Positions 26,001-30,645 of a DNA stretch of 64,000 nt are shown here, piece after piece. Made by a program: the position numbers and the translations under genes. The notes under the pieces are model-generated. The model ran no database searches. It was not told the origin of the DNA and was given only the letters and a program-made list of their open reading frames with translations. Positions within the stretch are counted from its first letter, which is position 1. Each line of letters begins with the position of its first letter. Origin of the DNA: Conus ventricosus (lineage: Eukaryota; Mollusca; Gastropoda; Neogastropoda; Conidae); the NCBI GenBank assembly GCA_018398815.1, contig CM031616.1, positions 73,180,355 to 73,244,354 on the forward strand, read 5' to 3'.

Positions 26001-28337
26001 GTAGATTTCTCGTTGCACCGCTTTGTTGAGTTGTGTTAGGTCGACACAGATTCTGACTTTTTGATTCTTTTTGGGGACCACCACCATGCCCGAGCACCAC
26101 TCTGTAGGCTCACTAACAGGGGATATGACGTTCAGTTTGAGCATGTTTTCAAGTTCATTTTTTACCTTTGGGAGCAGTGGGTGAGCTATTTTGCGTGGAG
26201 TGTAAATACAAGTGGGTTGCACATTCTCTTTGAGTTTGATTTTGTATTCTTTTTTTCGTTTGTCCTAGACCACTGAAGAGGTTTGGAAACTTTTTCTTGA
26301 TTGGGTTATCCGGTAAAGGTGAGCTGGCAGAGTCTGTGATCGTGGTTTGTACTGAGTCAAACCCTCTTTATCATGCCCAGTTCAAAGCATGCTTTCCTGC
26401 TCAAAAGAGAACACGATTGGTTTTTGAGCACATAGACTGTCTCTGTGATTTGTCTTCCATGGTAAGAGATTGAGGCCTTGAAGGCACCTACTGGTGACAA
26501 TGTCGACCCCCTGGTCCACGTAAAATCTTGTTTGCAGTCTGGAGGTGTAACCCTTTAAGCCATGGTTCATTGCTGCTGATGACTGAGACAGATGCTCCAG
26601 TGTCAAGTTTGAATGTGGTTGGATGACCATTGACGTTCAATGTTTCACTCCACATTTCATCAAAATCTCGTCGAGAGATCCAAGAAAAAATCTGAGTCCT
26701 CATGACTTCCTATTTGAAAATTGCATTCCAAAAAATAATCTGCCATGGCGTCAGTTTCATCAGAGAGTTCATGGATAGATTTTCTTCCTCTGCTGCGGCA
26801 GACTGCTTTAAAATGTCCTCTTTTCTGGCACAAGGTACAAATAGCATTTCTGGCAGGACATTCATTTTTTGAATGGGGTTCTCGTCCACAGTAATAGCAT
26901 TTCCTTTTCAGGTGTTGATCTTGTAGTTTTTGTTTTGTATAGTCTTGCTGGTTTATTGCATTGACTGGTGGTCTGTCTCTGAGTAGAGGTTGGAATTCCC
27001 ATCTGGTTTCAGCTTGTCTGCTGAGCTGAATCGCCATGGCAAGGGTTAATTTAGGCTTGGCTTGCAACTCTTCTGACAGTGAGTCATTTAGCACTCCAAC
27101 AACGATTCTGTCACGTATAGTTCTTCTTTGAGTTTGCCGAATTCACATTCAGCAGCCAGCTTATGAAGATCTTGGATAAAGTTGTCGATAGGCTCTCCTG
27201 GTTTTTGCTTTCTCTGGTTAAACTTAGCTCTTTCCACAATTACGTTTTTCCTGTCACCAAAGTGACGATCGAGCTCCTGTTTTAACTCTTGGTAAGTTGT
27301 TTTAGTTTCATCAATTTGTAAAACAGTCAAAATATCGTCTGCTTGCTCACCCATAGCATACAGGTAGACTGAGACTTGTTCTTGTCGATCTTTTGATGCA
27401 GCTGCGTTGCGTAATAGTAGCGGTCAAACCGTTGGGACCAAACTTTCCAGTTTGCTGCCGTTCCATCGAAAGGTTTGGGTAGGGGAAGATTTGTAGCTTG
27501 AGAGCGAGTGGTAGGTACATCATCGTGATTCATCTCGCCGCTGCCACCATGTAGTATTTCCAAGATCTACGTATTCCAAGTAGGAGACGTTGAGTCGCAC
27601 CGTCAAAGTTTACGTCGTTGCCACGCAGTCCCCGAGCGAGGCTCGCATGAGAGTTATGTCCCTTGGACTTAGCAGACGACGATCGATGTCGAAGGTAACC
27701 ATACCACAACAGAGACAACAGACAGAGAGAAACCAATGGTGAAAGAGAGAGAGAGAGCCAGTAAGAGCAGGTGAATGAGCAAGCGAGAGAGATAATTATA
27801 CAGTAAGAGACAGACTGACAGACATGAGGGGAACGTATCTTTGTGCCCACGTCTCTTTGTGCCCACAGACGTATCTTTGAGCCCACGTCTCTTTGTTCCG
27901 TCTTTTTGTGCCCACGTCTAACCCTAACCCTATCCCTAACCCTATCCCTAACCCTAACTCTATCCCTAACCCTATCCCTAACCACTTTATAGAGACGTGG
28001 GCACAAAGAGACGTGGGCACAAAGGGATGCTTCGGACATGAGCAAGCGAGAGAGATAATTATACAGTAAGAGACAGACAGACAGACTGACAGACAAAAAG
28101 AGAGAGAAAGAGGAGACAGAGACAGAGAGAGAGGGGACAGAGAGAGAGAGAAACAGCAAGAGAGACAGACTAGCAAACGAGCCAGAGAGTGAGAGAGCAA
28201 GAGAGAGAGTGAGAGAAAGAGAATTTGTTCAGGCCACAGACTTGTATGTAACTAACCACGCATACTTTAAATAATGCCCTTGAGTTACAAACACCCATAT
28301 GCATTTCAGCGCCAATACAAACCAGACATATGCACAT

Positions 28338-28410
<73 letters not shown>

Positions 28411-28601
28411 CAGACAAAGAGAGAGAAAGAGAAAGAGAGAGAGACTGAAAAGAAAAGGCGCAGCCTGTGCCATATAGACCAGCCTACAGGTTATCAGTGT
28501 TGGATTCATACACAGGCACACACATCCTGTTTACTCTGTACTTCCCTCTGAATCATGATGGGATACTGAGTATGTGCATGTCAGTGTGCGTGCGTGCGTG
28601 C

Positions 28602-28682
<81 letters not shown>

Positions 28683-28700
28683 TGTGTGTGTGTGAGAAAG

Positions 28701-28751
<51 letters not shown>

Positions 28752-29321
28752 GAGAGACAGAGAGATTGAAAGAATAAAAGAGAGTGAGTGAGGGTGAATG
28801 TGTGCATGCCTGGGTGTTTGTGAAGACAGAAAGAAAGGGAATATATACAGGTCGTGATGGGTGCTAAACCTCCTGCAGGCACAGCTTCAATCCACTGTCA
28901 CATGGGTTTTCAGGTCCTGACTGACTCCACACCAACAAACCACCAAGCTCACATCAACGTAAGGTCATCTACTTCCTCCATGTTCTTTGTTCATTTCATT
29001 GTAATACACAAGCAAGCCTCAAGAATTCTATAGTCAAAAGTCACATGCATTCATGTGACACAGACACATATCAAATTTCATTCCACGAAAGAACAAGTCA
29101 TTGGACAAGCTGACAAATACACCATGAAGCAATCACATGTGTGCACAGATTTTTTGATCTGACAGGTGATGAGCAAGCAAGCCTGCTATGAACCATCGAT
29201 GAACCAACACGGGGCCACATGACTTACTTGATGATGCCATCCTCGATGTAGATGTCGGCGTCCAGGGACTGGTCGTCGTTGACGATCCGCCCTCCCTTGA
29301 TCACAGGCGCGACTGGGCGCT
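3169..29321 (-). CDS. crmp: CRMP / dihydropyrimidinase-family gene, seven exons, 3' part missing
   Basis: Seven coding exons on the minus strand join in consistent phase into one continuous homologue of the dihydropyrimidinase/CRMP family, with no family segment skipped between them. In vertebrates the catalytic members hydrolyse dihydropyrimidines in the cytosol, while CRMPs are non-enzymatic cytoskeletal adaptors acting downstream of semaphorin. IVNDDQS and VMSKSSAE are CRMP-like, whereas THMQFPF and FKMFMNYKD are closer to dihydropyrimidinase. The lysine that is carboxylated in the enzyme is kept (FKMFM), but three zinc-ligand histidines are changed: HTH to MTH, HAENG to RAENG, and VHVMS to VPVMS. 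I therefore infer a pseudoenzyme. All checked introns begin GT and end AG. Three exons each need one extra base to stay in frame, always at a short homopolymer or a doubled codon, which suggests consensus errors. Introns hold the two gypsy elements, the mariner and many tandem repeats. The coding sequence continues past the left edge. The first exon is uncertain (see 57471-57532). Confidence 0.9.
3290..4361. other. intron, no feature recognised
   Basis: There is a short direct duplication around 3880-4000 (tgacacaccc...tgtggccccagac twice). Otherwise I see no gene or mobile element. Confidence 0.4.
4362..4790. repeat. ~106-bp minisatellite, 4 copies
   Basis: The unit contains gtgtgagggtgcaggg, ggaagagtttatggagcggt, ggtcctggtgagccatgcca and gggagacagcgacagtctgc. 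Copies differ by a few substitutions, and the last is truncated. Confidence 0.92.
5021..5905. repeat. ~76-bp minisatellite, about 11-12 copies
   Basis: The unit is gacatggaagatgaagcacc, tttataagataggagaagga, gggaatgtgagagaaaccat, then tttgtttgccagacat. Copies are nearly identical, with ACC/ATC and GAAGGA/GGA variants. The same core continues in the next, longer-unit array. Confidence 0.95.
5906..6495. repeat. ~120-150 bp tandem array derived from the 76-bp unit, with long G-runs
   Basis: Five copies contain the 76-bp unit plus an added segment gggcagagaaggactgtcta and a G-homopolymer of about 11 to 27 bases (near 5907, 6041, 6171, 6319 and 6461). Unit length varies mainly with the G-run. The open minus frame through it (342 codons) is repeat-driven and rich in Pro and Ser. 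Confidence 0.9.
6556..6835. repeat. purine-rich short tandem repeat (agacagatggagagaga)
   Basis: A 17-25 bp motif gagagaagacagacagatg recurs about 14 times with small variants, forming an almost pure purine plus strand next to the exon at 6861. Confidence 0.9.
6861..6929 (-). CDS. crmp: CRMP exon: [15 protein letters not shown]
   Basis: This is a 69-bp, exactly 23-codon exon encoding [20 protein letters not shown] followed by SEE, matching the G(I/V)TGPEGHELCRPEE signature of the family. Acceptor CCAACAG and donor GTAAGC are canonical, and both borders are in phase 0. No indel is present. The downstream intron contains the purine-rich and 76-bp tandem arrays. Confidence 0.92.
7051..7087. repeat. 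(GT)n microsatellite
   Basis: Alternating GT with one interruption. The remainder of 6930-7285 shows no other feature. Confidence 0.9.
7286..7603 (+). mobile_element. SINE-like repeat, copy 1, (CAA)n tail
   Basis: About 310 bp nearly identical to 8877-9188. It starts cttggcttaaggctgtgtc and ends ttttagccagggtac followed by a (CAA)n tail. A simple-repeat 3' tail and dispersed copies fit a SINE or LINE-mobilised repeat. The segment GTT(T/C)GGATGATCCC near the 3' end resembles a pol III B-box, but no convincing A-box was found, so the SINE class is unresolved. Confidence 0.65.
7731..7889. repeat. 79-bp tandem duplication
   Basis: The block agaagagggggagagagaca through gatctaaacatgcacaaaca and cagcaggaaaat occurs twice back to back, just below the CRMP exon at 7942. 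The preceding 7604-7730 is purine-rich. Confidence 0.9.
7942..8083 (-). CDS. crmp: CRMP exon: carboxy-lysine region and altered HAENG motif
   Basis: This exon encodes [20 protein letters not shown], then [15 protein letters not shown], then [16 protein letters not shown] contains the lysine that is carboxylated and bridges the zinc ions in dihydropyrimidinase. It is retained here although vertebrate CRMPs lack it. The usual VHAENG reads VRAENG (CGC for CAC), removing a metal ligand. A one-base loss in a C-run (about 7978) shifts the frame just before VRAENG. The acceptor is TCCTCAG and the donor GTCAGT. A (CAA)n-tailed SINE-like repeat lies in the intron on each side. Confidence 0.9.
8084..8876. 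other. intron, no gene; Penelope-like terminal motif near 8334
   Basis: At about 8334-8375 the plus strand has CCTGAAGATGACC then GTTCGAAACGGGTCATC, a motif type common near the ends of invertebrate retroelements. No coding remnant accompanies it. Confidence 0.35.
8877..9188 (+). mobile_element. SINE-like repeat, copy 2, (CAA)n tail
   Basis: Second copy of the 7286-7603 repeat in the same orientation, with scattered substitutions and ending in (CAA)n. Its putative B-box-like segment reads GTTCGGATGATCCC. Two copies flanking the exon at 7942-8083 could mediate unequal recombination that deletes that exon. Confidence 0.65.
9189..9539. repeat. G-rich intronic stretch
   Basis: A strongly G-rich plus strand with runs of 8-14 G (about 9339-9351, 9479-9500) and repeated gggaaggaggaac(t/c)ggg motifs. 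No gene. Confidence 0.6.
9540..9703 (-). CDS. crmp: CRMP exon: [11 protein letters not shown]...[17 protein letters not shown]
   Basis: This exon encodes [19 protein letters not shown], the [18 protein letters not shown] stretch, and then [17 protein letters not shown]. The reading frame slips by one base between VAIT and WSDQ (about 9590). Relatives have a double Trp there, so one G appears to be missing. Whether this is a consensus error or a real mutation cannot be told from the sequence. The acceptor is GTGTGCAG and the donor GTACCC. Its first two bases complete an isoleucine codon begun in the exon at 11459. Confidence 0.9.
9900..10335. repeat. degenerate then regular ~52-57 bp tandem repeat
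   Basis: Between 9980 and 10100 three diverged copies share gatcccgacatgttgaag and gcattc. From 10100 a more regular unit tgtttcaatttctgtctgtc, attccatctggcagccctgt, ccttctgtgt repeats about 4.5 times. Confidence 0.85.
10392..10738. repeat. 49-bp minisatellite, about 6 copies plus shortened copies
   Basis: Units run gccctcctaaaaaggacttc, acaccctggacacaacctcc, tttatctgcc. Late copies have AAAATAGG in place of AAAAAGG, and the final ones are shortened to about 32 bp. Confidence 0.92.
10980..11445. repeat. CA-rich and GACA-type simple repeats
   Basis: Two (CA)n blocks (10988-11048) and a long imperfect (GACAGACAGGCAGACG)n tract at 11250-11445, ending close to the CRMP exon donor. Sequence between them (11050-11230) has no recognised feature. 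Confidence 0.85.
11459..11568 (-). CDS. crmp: CRMP exon: altered HxH metal motif, TMTHMQFPF
   Basis: This exon encodes [20 protein letters not shown] and then the [12 protein letters not shown] and TTMI segment. In catalytic relatives this is GIDTHTHMQFPF, where both histidines bind zinc. Here the first is ATG (Met), three base changes from CAC, so not a simple read error. The acceptor is TGTTACAG and the donor GTCAGT. Joining to the previous exon needs one more G in the G-run at the acceptor side (CCCC on the plus strand), most likely a homopolymer undercall. A GACA-type simple repeat begins immediately beyond the donor. Confidence 0.9.
11569..12010. other. intron, nothing recognised
   Basis: AT-rich intronic sequence between the CRMP exon and the 5' LTR of the first gypsy element. 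Confidence 0.4.
12011..12952 (+). repeat. 5' LTR of gypsy element 1
   Basis: Matches 20094-21029 along its whole length with scattered substitutions and many one-base indels. It has the same short direct repeats gttcttgcgcagtt near 12610-12655. The TATA-like site reads TTTAAAAGG here but TATAAAAGG in the 3' LTR. Confidence 0.93.
12955..12977 (+). promoter_or_regulatory. primer-binding site of gypsy element 1
   Basis: Just after the 5' LTR, TTGGTTTGTCAGAAGTGGGA resembles the complement of a tRNA 3' end (TGG-TGTCAGAAGTGGGAT type, probably tRNA-Leu) with small indels. The tRNA identity is inference. Confidence 0.55.
13065..14110 (+). pseudogene. gag of gypsy element 1, frame-broken
   Basis: Short open stretches in shifting frames follow the primer-binding site, including [18 protein letters not shown] and [14 protein letters not shown] zinc-knuckle start CWWCQRKGK at about 13888 is followed by basic residues, as expected for a nucleocapsid, but the later Cys/His positions are lost. 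No frame stays open for more than about 85 codons. The gag role rests on position and the knuckle remnant. Confidence 0.6.
14110..17775 (+). pseudogene. pol of gypsy element 1 (RT, RNase H, integrase), frame-broken
   Basis: Reverse transcriptase: [19 protein letters not shown] (about 15339-15396), then [18 protein letters not shown] (about 15420-15472), then a YLDD site readable only after a one-base frame change (about 15508-15530). The thumb [22 protein letters not shown] segment is near 15760-15805. RNase H: ADFTKPF and [13 protein letters not shown] near 15950-16010. Integrase: zinc-finger HQGINRIW near 16686, the core with [12 protein letters not shown] near 16930 and [17 protein letters not shown] near 17123-17170, the last containing the catalytic Glu. 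At least ten frameshifts are needed. No env-like gene is present. Inactive as it stands. Confidence 0.85.
17900..18060. repeat. diverged ~75-bp direct repeat in gypsy 1 3' region
   Basis: The motif gttaggcattctc...gagacrtttggagaaagaaaa occurs twice, followed by two cagcaagaacaac copies. Non-coding. Confidence 0.6.
18236..18282 (+). other. stem-loop 1 of a co-varying array
   Basis: A perfect 15-bp inverted repeat, TTTGATTCTCAGTGC / GCACTGAGAATCAAA, encloses an inner TTATTT/AAATAA stem around a short loop. Three further hairpins with different stem sequence but the same architecture follow at 18345, 18428/19671 and 19701. Function is unknown. It lies in the 3' non-coding part of gypsy element 1. 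Confidence 0.85.
18345..18390 (+). other. stem-loop 2 of the array
   Basis: Arms TTGATTCAAACTTGC and GCAGTTTGAATCAA pair with a one-base bulge. The loop side is CTTATTCATGAAATAAC, equivalent to stem-loop 1. The arm differs from stem-loop 1 on both sides (CTCAGT/ACTGAG versus CAAACT/AGTTTG), so pairing is kept. Confidence 0.85.
18450..19655. mobile_element. hAT-like transposon fragment nested in gypsy element 1
   Basis: The inserted segment starts CAGGTTCCCACAG and ends CGTACGAACCCTG, a CAGGGTTCGTAC-type inverted end common in hAT-superfamily elements. Both sub-ends carry ttcaagg/ccttgaa-rich sequence. It interrupts a stem-loop whose halves remain on either side, with a blurred TTATT(T)A duplication of about 7-8 bp. 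It is non-autonomous: only a zinc-finger exon fragment (18998-19204) is recognisable and no DDE catalytic region is seen. Confidence 0.75.
18998..19204 (-). pseudogene. BED-like zinc-finger fragment of a hAT-type transposase
   Basis: The minus strand reads [20 protein letters not shown] and continues [21 protein letters not shown]. The C-X2-C ... H-X4-5-H arrangement with GISAVKSHA and GVKH is typical of the N-terminal DNA-binding finger in hAT-related transposases and their domesticated relatives. About 68 codons are open, then the frame ends. A second open stretch (18780-18995, minus) carries no known motif. The catalytic region is absent, so this is a relic. Confidence 0.65.
19701..19748 (+). 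other. stem-loop 4 of the array
   Basis: Arms TTTCATTTCGGTTTGC and GCAAGCTGAATGAAA pair imperfectly. The inner stem is TTGTTT/AAACAA where stem-loop 1 has TTATTT/AAATAA, a compensatory A-T to G-C change. Confidence 0.7.
20094..21029 (+). repeat. 3' LTR of gypsy element 1
   Basis: Partner of 12011-12952. It starts TGTGGAGAAG and ends TTTGCCACA, followed by TTGG (the target duplication). It carries a better-preserved TATA box than the 5' copy. Confidence 0.93.
20651..20659 (+). promoter_or_regulatory. TATA box in the 3' LTR
   Basis: TATAAAAGG lies within the LTR, upstream of the gttcttgcgcagtt repeats. The matching 5' LTR site is TTTAAAAGG. Confidence 0.6.
21345..22530 (+). mobile_element. 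mariner/Tc1-superfamily element, degraded
   Basis: The left edge reads GGCCACCCCATAAGTTCTTGG, typical of a mariner terminal repeat. The matching inverted end to the right of the transposase could not be found, so the right terminus is lost or too diverged. It inserted in the CRMP intron about 300 bp past gypsy element 1. Confidence 0.7.
21493..22505 (+). pseudogene. mariner transposase pseudogene (D,D34D)
   Basis: The N-terminal helix-turn-helix part ([15 protein letters not shown]) is in one frame. An internal deletion then removes most of the linker, and reading resumes one frame on. The catalytic region is intact: [14 protein letters not shown] with the first Asp, [10 protein letters not shown] with the second, and [14 protein letters not shown] with the third. 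There are 34 residues between the second and third Asp, as in mariners. A frameshift in an A-run after FPRLKK moves the C-terminus ([15 protein letters not shown]) to another frame, ending at a stop near 22505. It would encode a cut-and-paste transposase for TA sites. The internal deletion makes it inactive. Confidence 0.92.
22632..22687. repeat. (AC)n microsatellite
   Basis: About 25 AC units with two interruptions, 90 bp from the CRMP exon at 22781. Confidence 0.95.
22781..22854 (-). CDS. crmp: CRMP exon: [16 protein letters not shown] segment
   Basis: This 74-bp exon encodes [20 protein letters not shown] followed by LIIPG, the end of the N-terminal beta domain leading into the TIM-barrel metal site. 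The acceptor is TTGCAG and the donor GTGACT. Its first base completes the lysine codon left by the upstream exon, and it ends with one base of a glycine codon. It lies between the mariner relic and the second gypsy element. The phase match to both neighbours makes it secure although it is short. Confidence 0.88.
23030..23081. repeat. (AG)n microsatellite
   Basis: About 26 uninterrupted AG units, immediately left of gypsy element 2. Confidence 0.95.
23114..23272 (-). repeat. 3' LTR of gypsy element 2
   Basis: Plus-strand ends TGTAGTATTTCC and ACCATACCACA. It differs from 27550-27708 by G/A at two CpG sites. The minus-strand polypurine tract AAAGGGAGA lies just upstream. Confidence 0.97.
23253..23359. 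repeat. 54-bp duplication of polypurine tract and LTR edge
   Basis: The segment gaaggtaaccataccaca, tctccctttcaagttaactc, aaacttttgagtt is present twice in tandem, so the element carries two polypurine tracts each followed by an LTR start. Confidence 0.9.
23481..26720 (-). pseudogene. pol of gypsy element 2 (PR, RT, RNase H, integrase)
   Basis: Protease: [11 protein letters not shown] (about 26565-26600). Reverse transcriptase: [20 protein letters not shown], then [20 protein letters not shown], with HMDDILIHA as the catalytic (Y/H)xDD box near 25750. RNase [17 protein letters not shown] and then [12 protein letters not shown] (25330-25080). Integrase: [20 protein letters not shown] (first Asp), [12 protein letters not shown] (second Asp), and YPQTNGEAE (catalytic Glu), 24460-24160. 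The C-terminal tail to 23483 includes ERPRMP-like basic residues and the motif [14 protein letters not shown] of a chromodomain-lacking integrase end. At least five frameshifts separate the pieces, many at homopolymers. No env gene. Confidence 0.93.
26690..27533 (-). pseudogene. gag of gypsy element 2 with two zinc knuckles, frame-broken
   Basis: Starts at an ATG right after the primer-binding site (27533). It continues [20 protein letters not shown] (capsid start), [20 protein letters not shown], and two CCHC knuckles, [14 protein letters not shown] and [14 protein letters not shown] (about 26905-26805). Capsid segments lie in three frames (breaks near 27340 and 27090). The knuckles would bind genomic RNA during particle assembly. 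Confidence 0.9.
27534..27549 (-). promoter_or_regulatory. primer-binding site of gypsy element 2
   Basis: TGGTGGCAGCGGCGAG on the minus strand directly abuts the 5' LTR and begins TGG, complementary to a tRNA CCA end. It overlaps the gag start by adjacency. The tRNA was not identified. Confidence 0.7.
27550..27708 (-). repeat. 5' LTR of gypsy element 2
   Basis: Same 159-bp sequence as 23114-23272 except for two CpG-to-CpA differences. Followed by the ACAGA target duplication. Confidence 0.97.
27777..28078. repeat. telomere-like tract in nested inverted and direct repeats
   Basis: A (CCCTAA/CCCTAT)n tract at 27918-27984 is bracketed by inverted copies of ACGTCTCTTTGTGCCCAC (left) and GTGGGCACAAAGAGACGT (right). 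The whole is bracketed by direct copies of gagcaagcgagagagataat continuing tatacagtaagagacaga (27777-27814 and 28039-28078). The left inverted arm has several further copies of the tctttgtgcccac unit. Confidence 0.85.
28339..28450. repeat. (AG)n microsatellite, interrupted
   Basis: Purine tract of AG units with AAGA and CAGA interruptions. Similar purine-rich sequence runs from 28090 to 28220. Confidence 0.93.
28600..28770. repeat. compound (GT)n-(AG)n microsatellite
   Basis: About 46 GT units (28603-28694) then about 30 AG units, a compound locus. Confidence 0.95.
28771..29227. other. intron, nothing recognised
   Basis: No repeat or gene seen before the donor of the CRMP exon at 29228. Confidence 0.4.
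29228..29321 (-). CDS. crmp: CRMP exon: N-terminal IVNDDQS segment
   Basis: This 94-bp exon encodes [18 protein letters not shown] and then [12 protein letters not shown], the N-terminal small-domain strand typical of CRMPs and dihydropyrimidinases. The acceptor (minus strand) is TTGTTTCAG and the donor is GTAAGTC. It starts with two bases of a split codon and ends with AA of a lysine codon completed by the first base of the exon at 22854. No frameshift is seen. The (K/R)IVNDDQS...ADIY.EDG pattern is closer to CRMPs than to catalytic dihydropyrimidinase. Confidence 0.9.
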
Positions 29322-30198
29322 CTGAAACAACGCCAGAACCCTGACCTTTGACCTCAGGTCACAGTCATGTGACATGCACACTGCATTCATGAATGAAGAC
29401 TCCCTCCCACTAGAACACACCATTATGCCAGACTTTTACAAGAAGATGAAAACTACAAAATAGCACAGAATGGTAATCATTCAGAATGTTTTTATGTCTG
29501 TGTGTGTAGGAGGGGTAGGGAGAGAGAAAGAGAGGGTGGGGTTGGAATGGAAGGGGTGTGTGGAAGGGGTACTTGGAAGGGAGAGGGGTGGTGTGGTGGT
29601 ACGAGTATCCATCTGCATTTATTTATCTGTGTGCACACTTGTGTCAATATGGAAGTAAAACTCACGACATATCTTCATGCGTGAATCACTCTGTGTTTCT
29701 CCCTGTCCATACATCGCCCTCAAACAAACATAATGAGAACAGAACACATTTTCTTCTTGTTCTTTTTTTTTTTTCCTTTTTTTAAAATAATGTTGAGCAA
29801 TCCTGACCTGGGAACATGGGGGAGATGCAGGAGGTTTAAACAGTTTACTGTTCGAGTATGACAACAGCTGGGGAAAGAGCAAATTAACATTCCCCACCCT
29901 CCATCCATTTCAAGGCAATGCACATGGCACACTCCCTCACCCCCTCTCCCTTTCCACCCCCTCACCATTCATAACACACAAGTCATACACAAGCTGGCCA
30001 CATGGCAATTTTCATCTCCCCCCCCCCCCCCCCCTCCTCCTTTCTCTATTTCCCCTCTATAAGCTTGGGGAGAAAAATACCCACCATCACCACATATATA
30101 CGTGTATGACAAACCACTAAATTACAAGTAACCAGGCTTAATAAGCTGTGTACGTAACTGCTGCGCAGCAAATCACACCAATTTCCTCTCCCTTACAA

Positions 30199-30248
<50 letters not shown>

Positions 30249-30645
30249 ATGTAGGTGTAAGCGCCAGTACACTGCCTACTGGTTTTTCCTTTTCACCAGC
30301 ACTGGCTGTTTATCCCCTCAAGCAAGTCAACATGTCTGTTACATTCGGGATCACAGTGTCCTTACTTCATCATCCCGTCACTGCTTGCCAGTACATGTGT
30401 CTTTCTTTCAACTGCCTTTCTCTCTTTCACAGAACAATCATGACCTTCACTAGTCATTACTGATGTTCTCTTAGGTTTTGTAGCTGTCTGAAAAGAACTC
30501 TTTTTTCCCCCTAAACAAAAAGACCCAAACTGGATGTCTTGTGAAATGTGCTGTAGCTGCAGTGTTCTCAGTGTTCTGATTGTGTTAAAGTGAAGGCTGG
30601 CATGTTGAATCAATCACACGCCGTTTTTCACAGTGGATGAACACA
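29322..30645. other. non-coding stretch with short C and CT tracts
   Basis: Contains a poly-C run (about 30019-30036) and a (CT)n-(CA)n tract (30200-30247). No exon or transposon recognised. Confidence 0.45.

Larger units (their letters stand above)
23114..27708 (-). mobile_element. Ty3/gypsy LTR retrotransposon 2, compact and young
   Basis: A 4.6-kb element on the minus strand with 159-bp LTRs that differ at only two positions. A perfect 5-bp target duplication ACAGA flanks it (23109-23113 and 27709-27713). Gag, aspartic protease, reverse transcriptase, RNase H and integrase follow in Ty3/gypsy order. It has few frame breaks compared with gypsy element 1. It lies in the CRMP intron between exons 29228 and 22781, in the same orientation as the gene. 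Confidence 0.97.
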
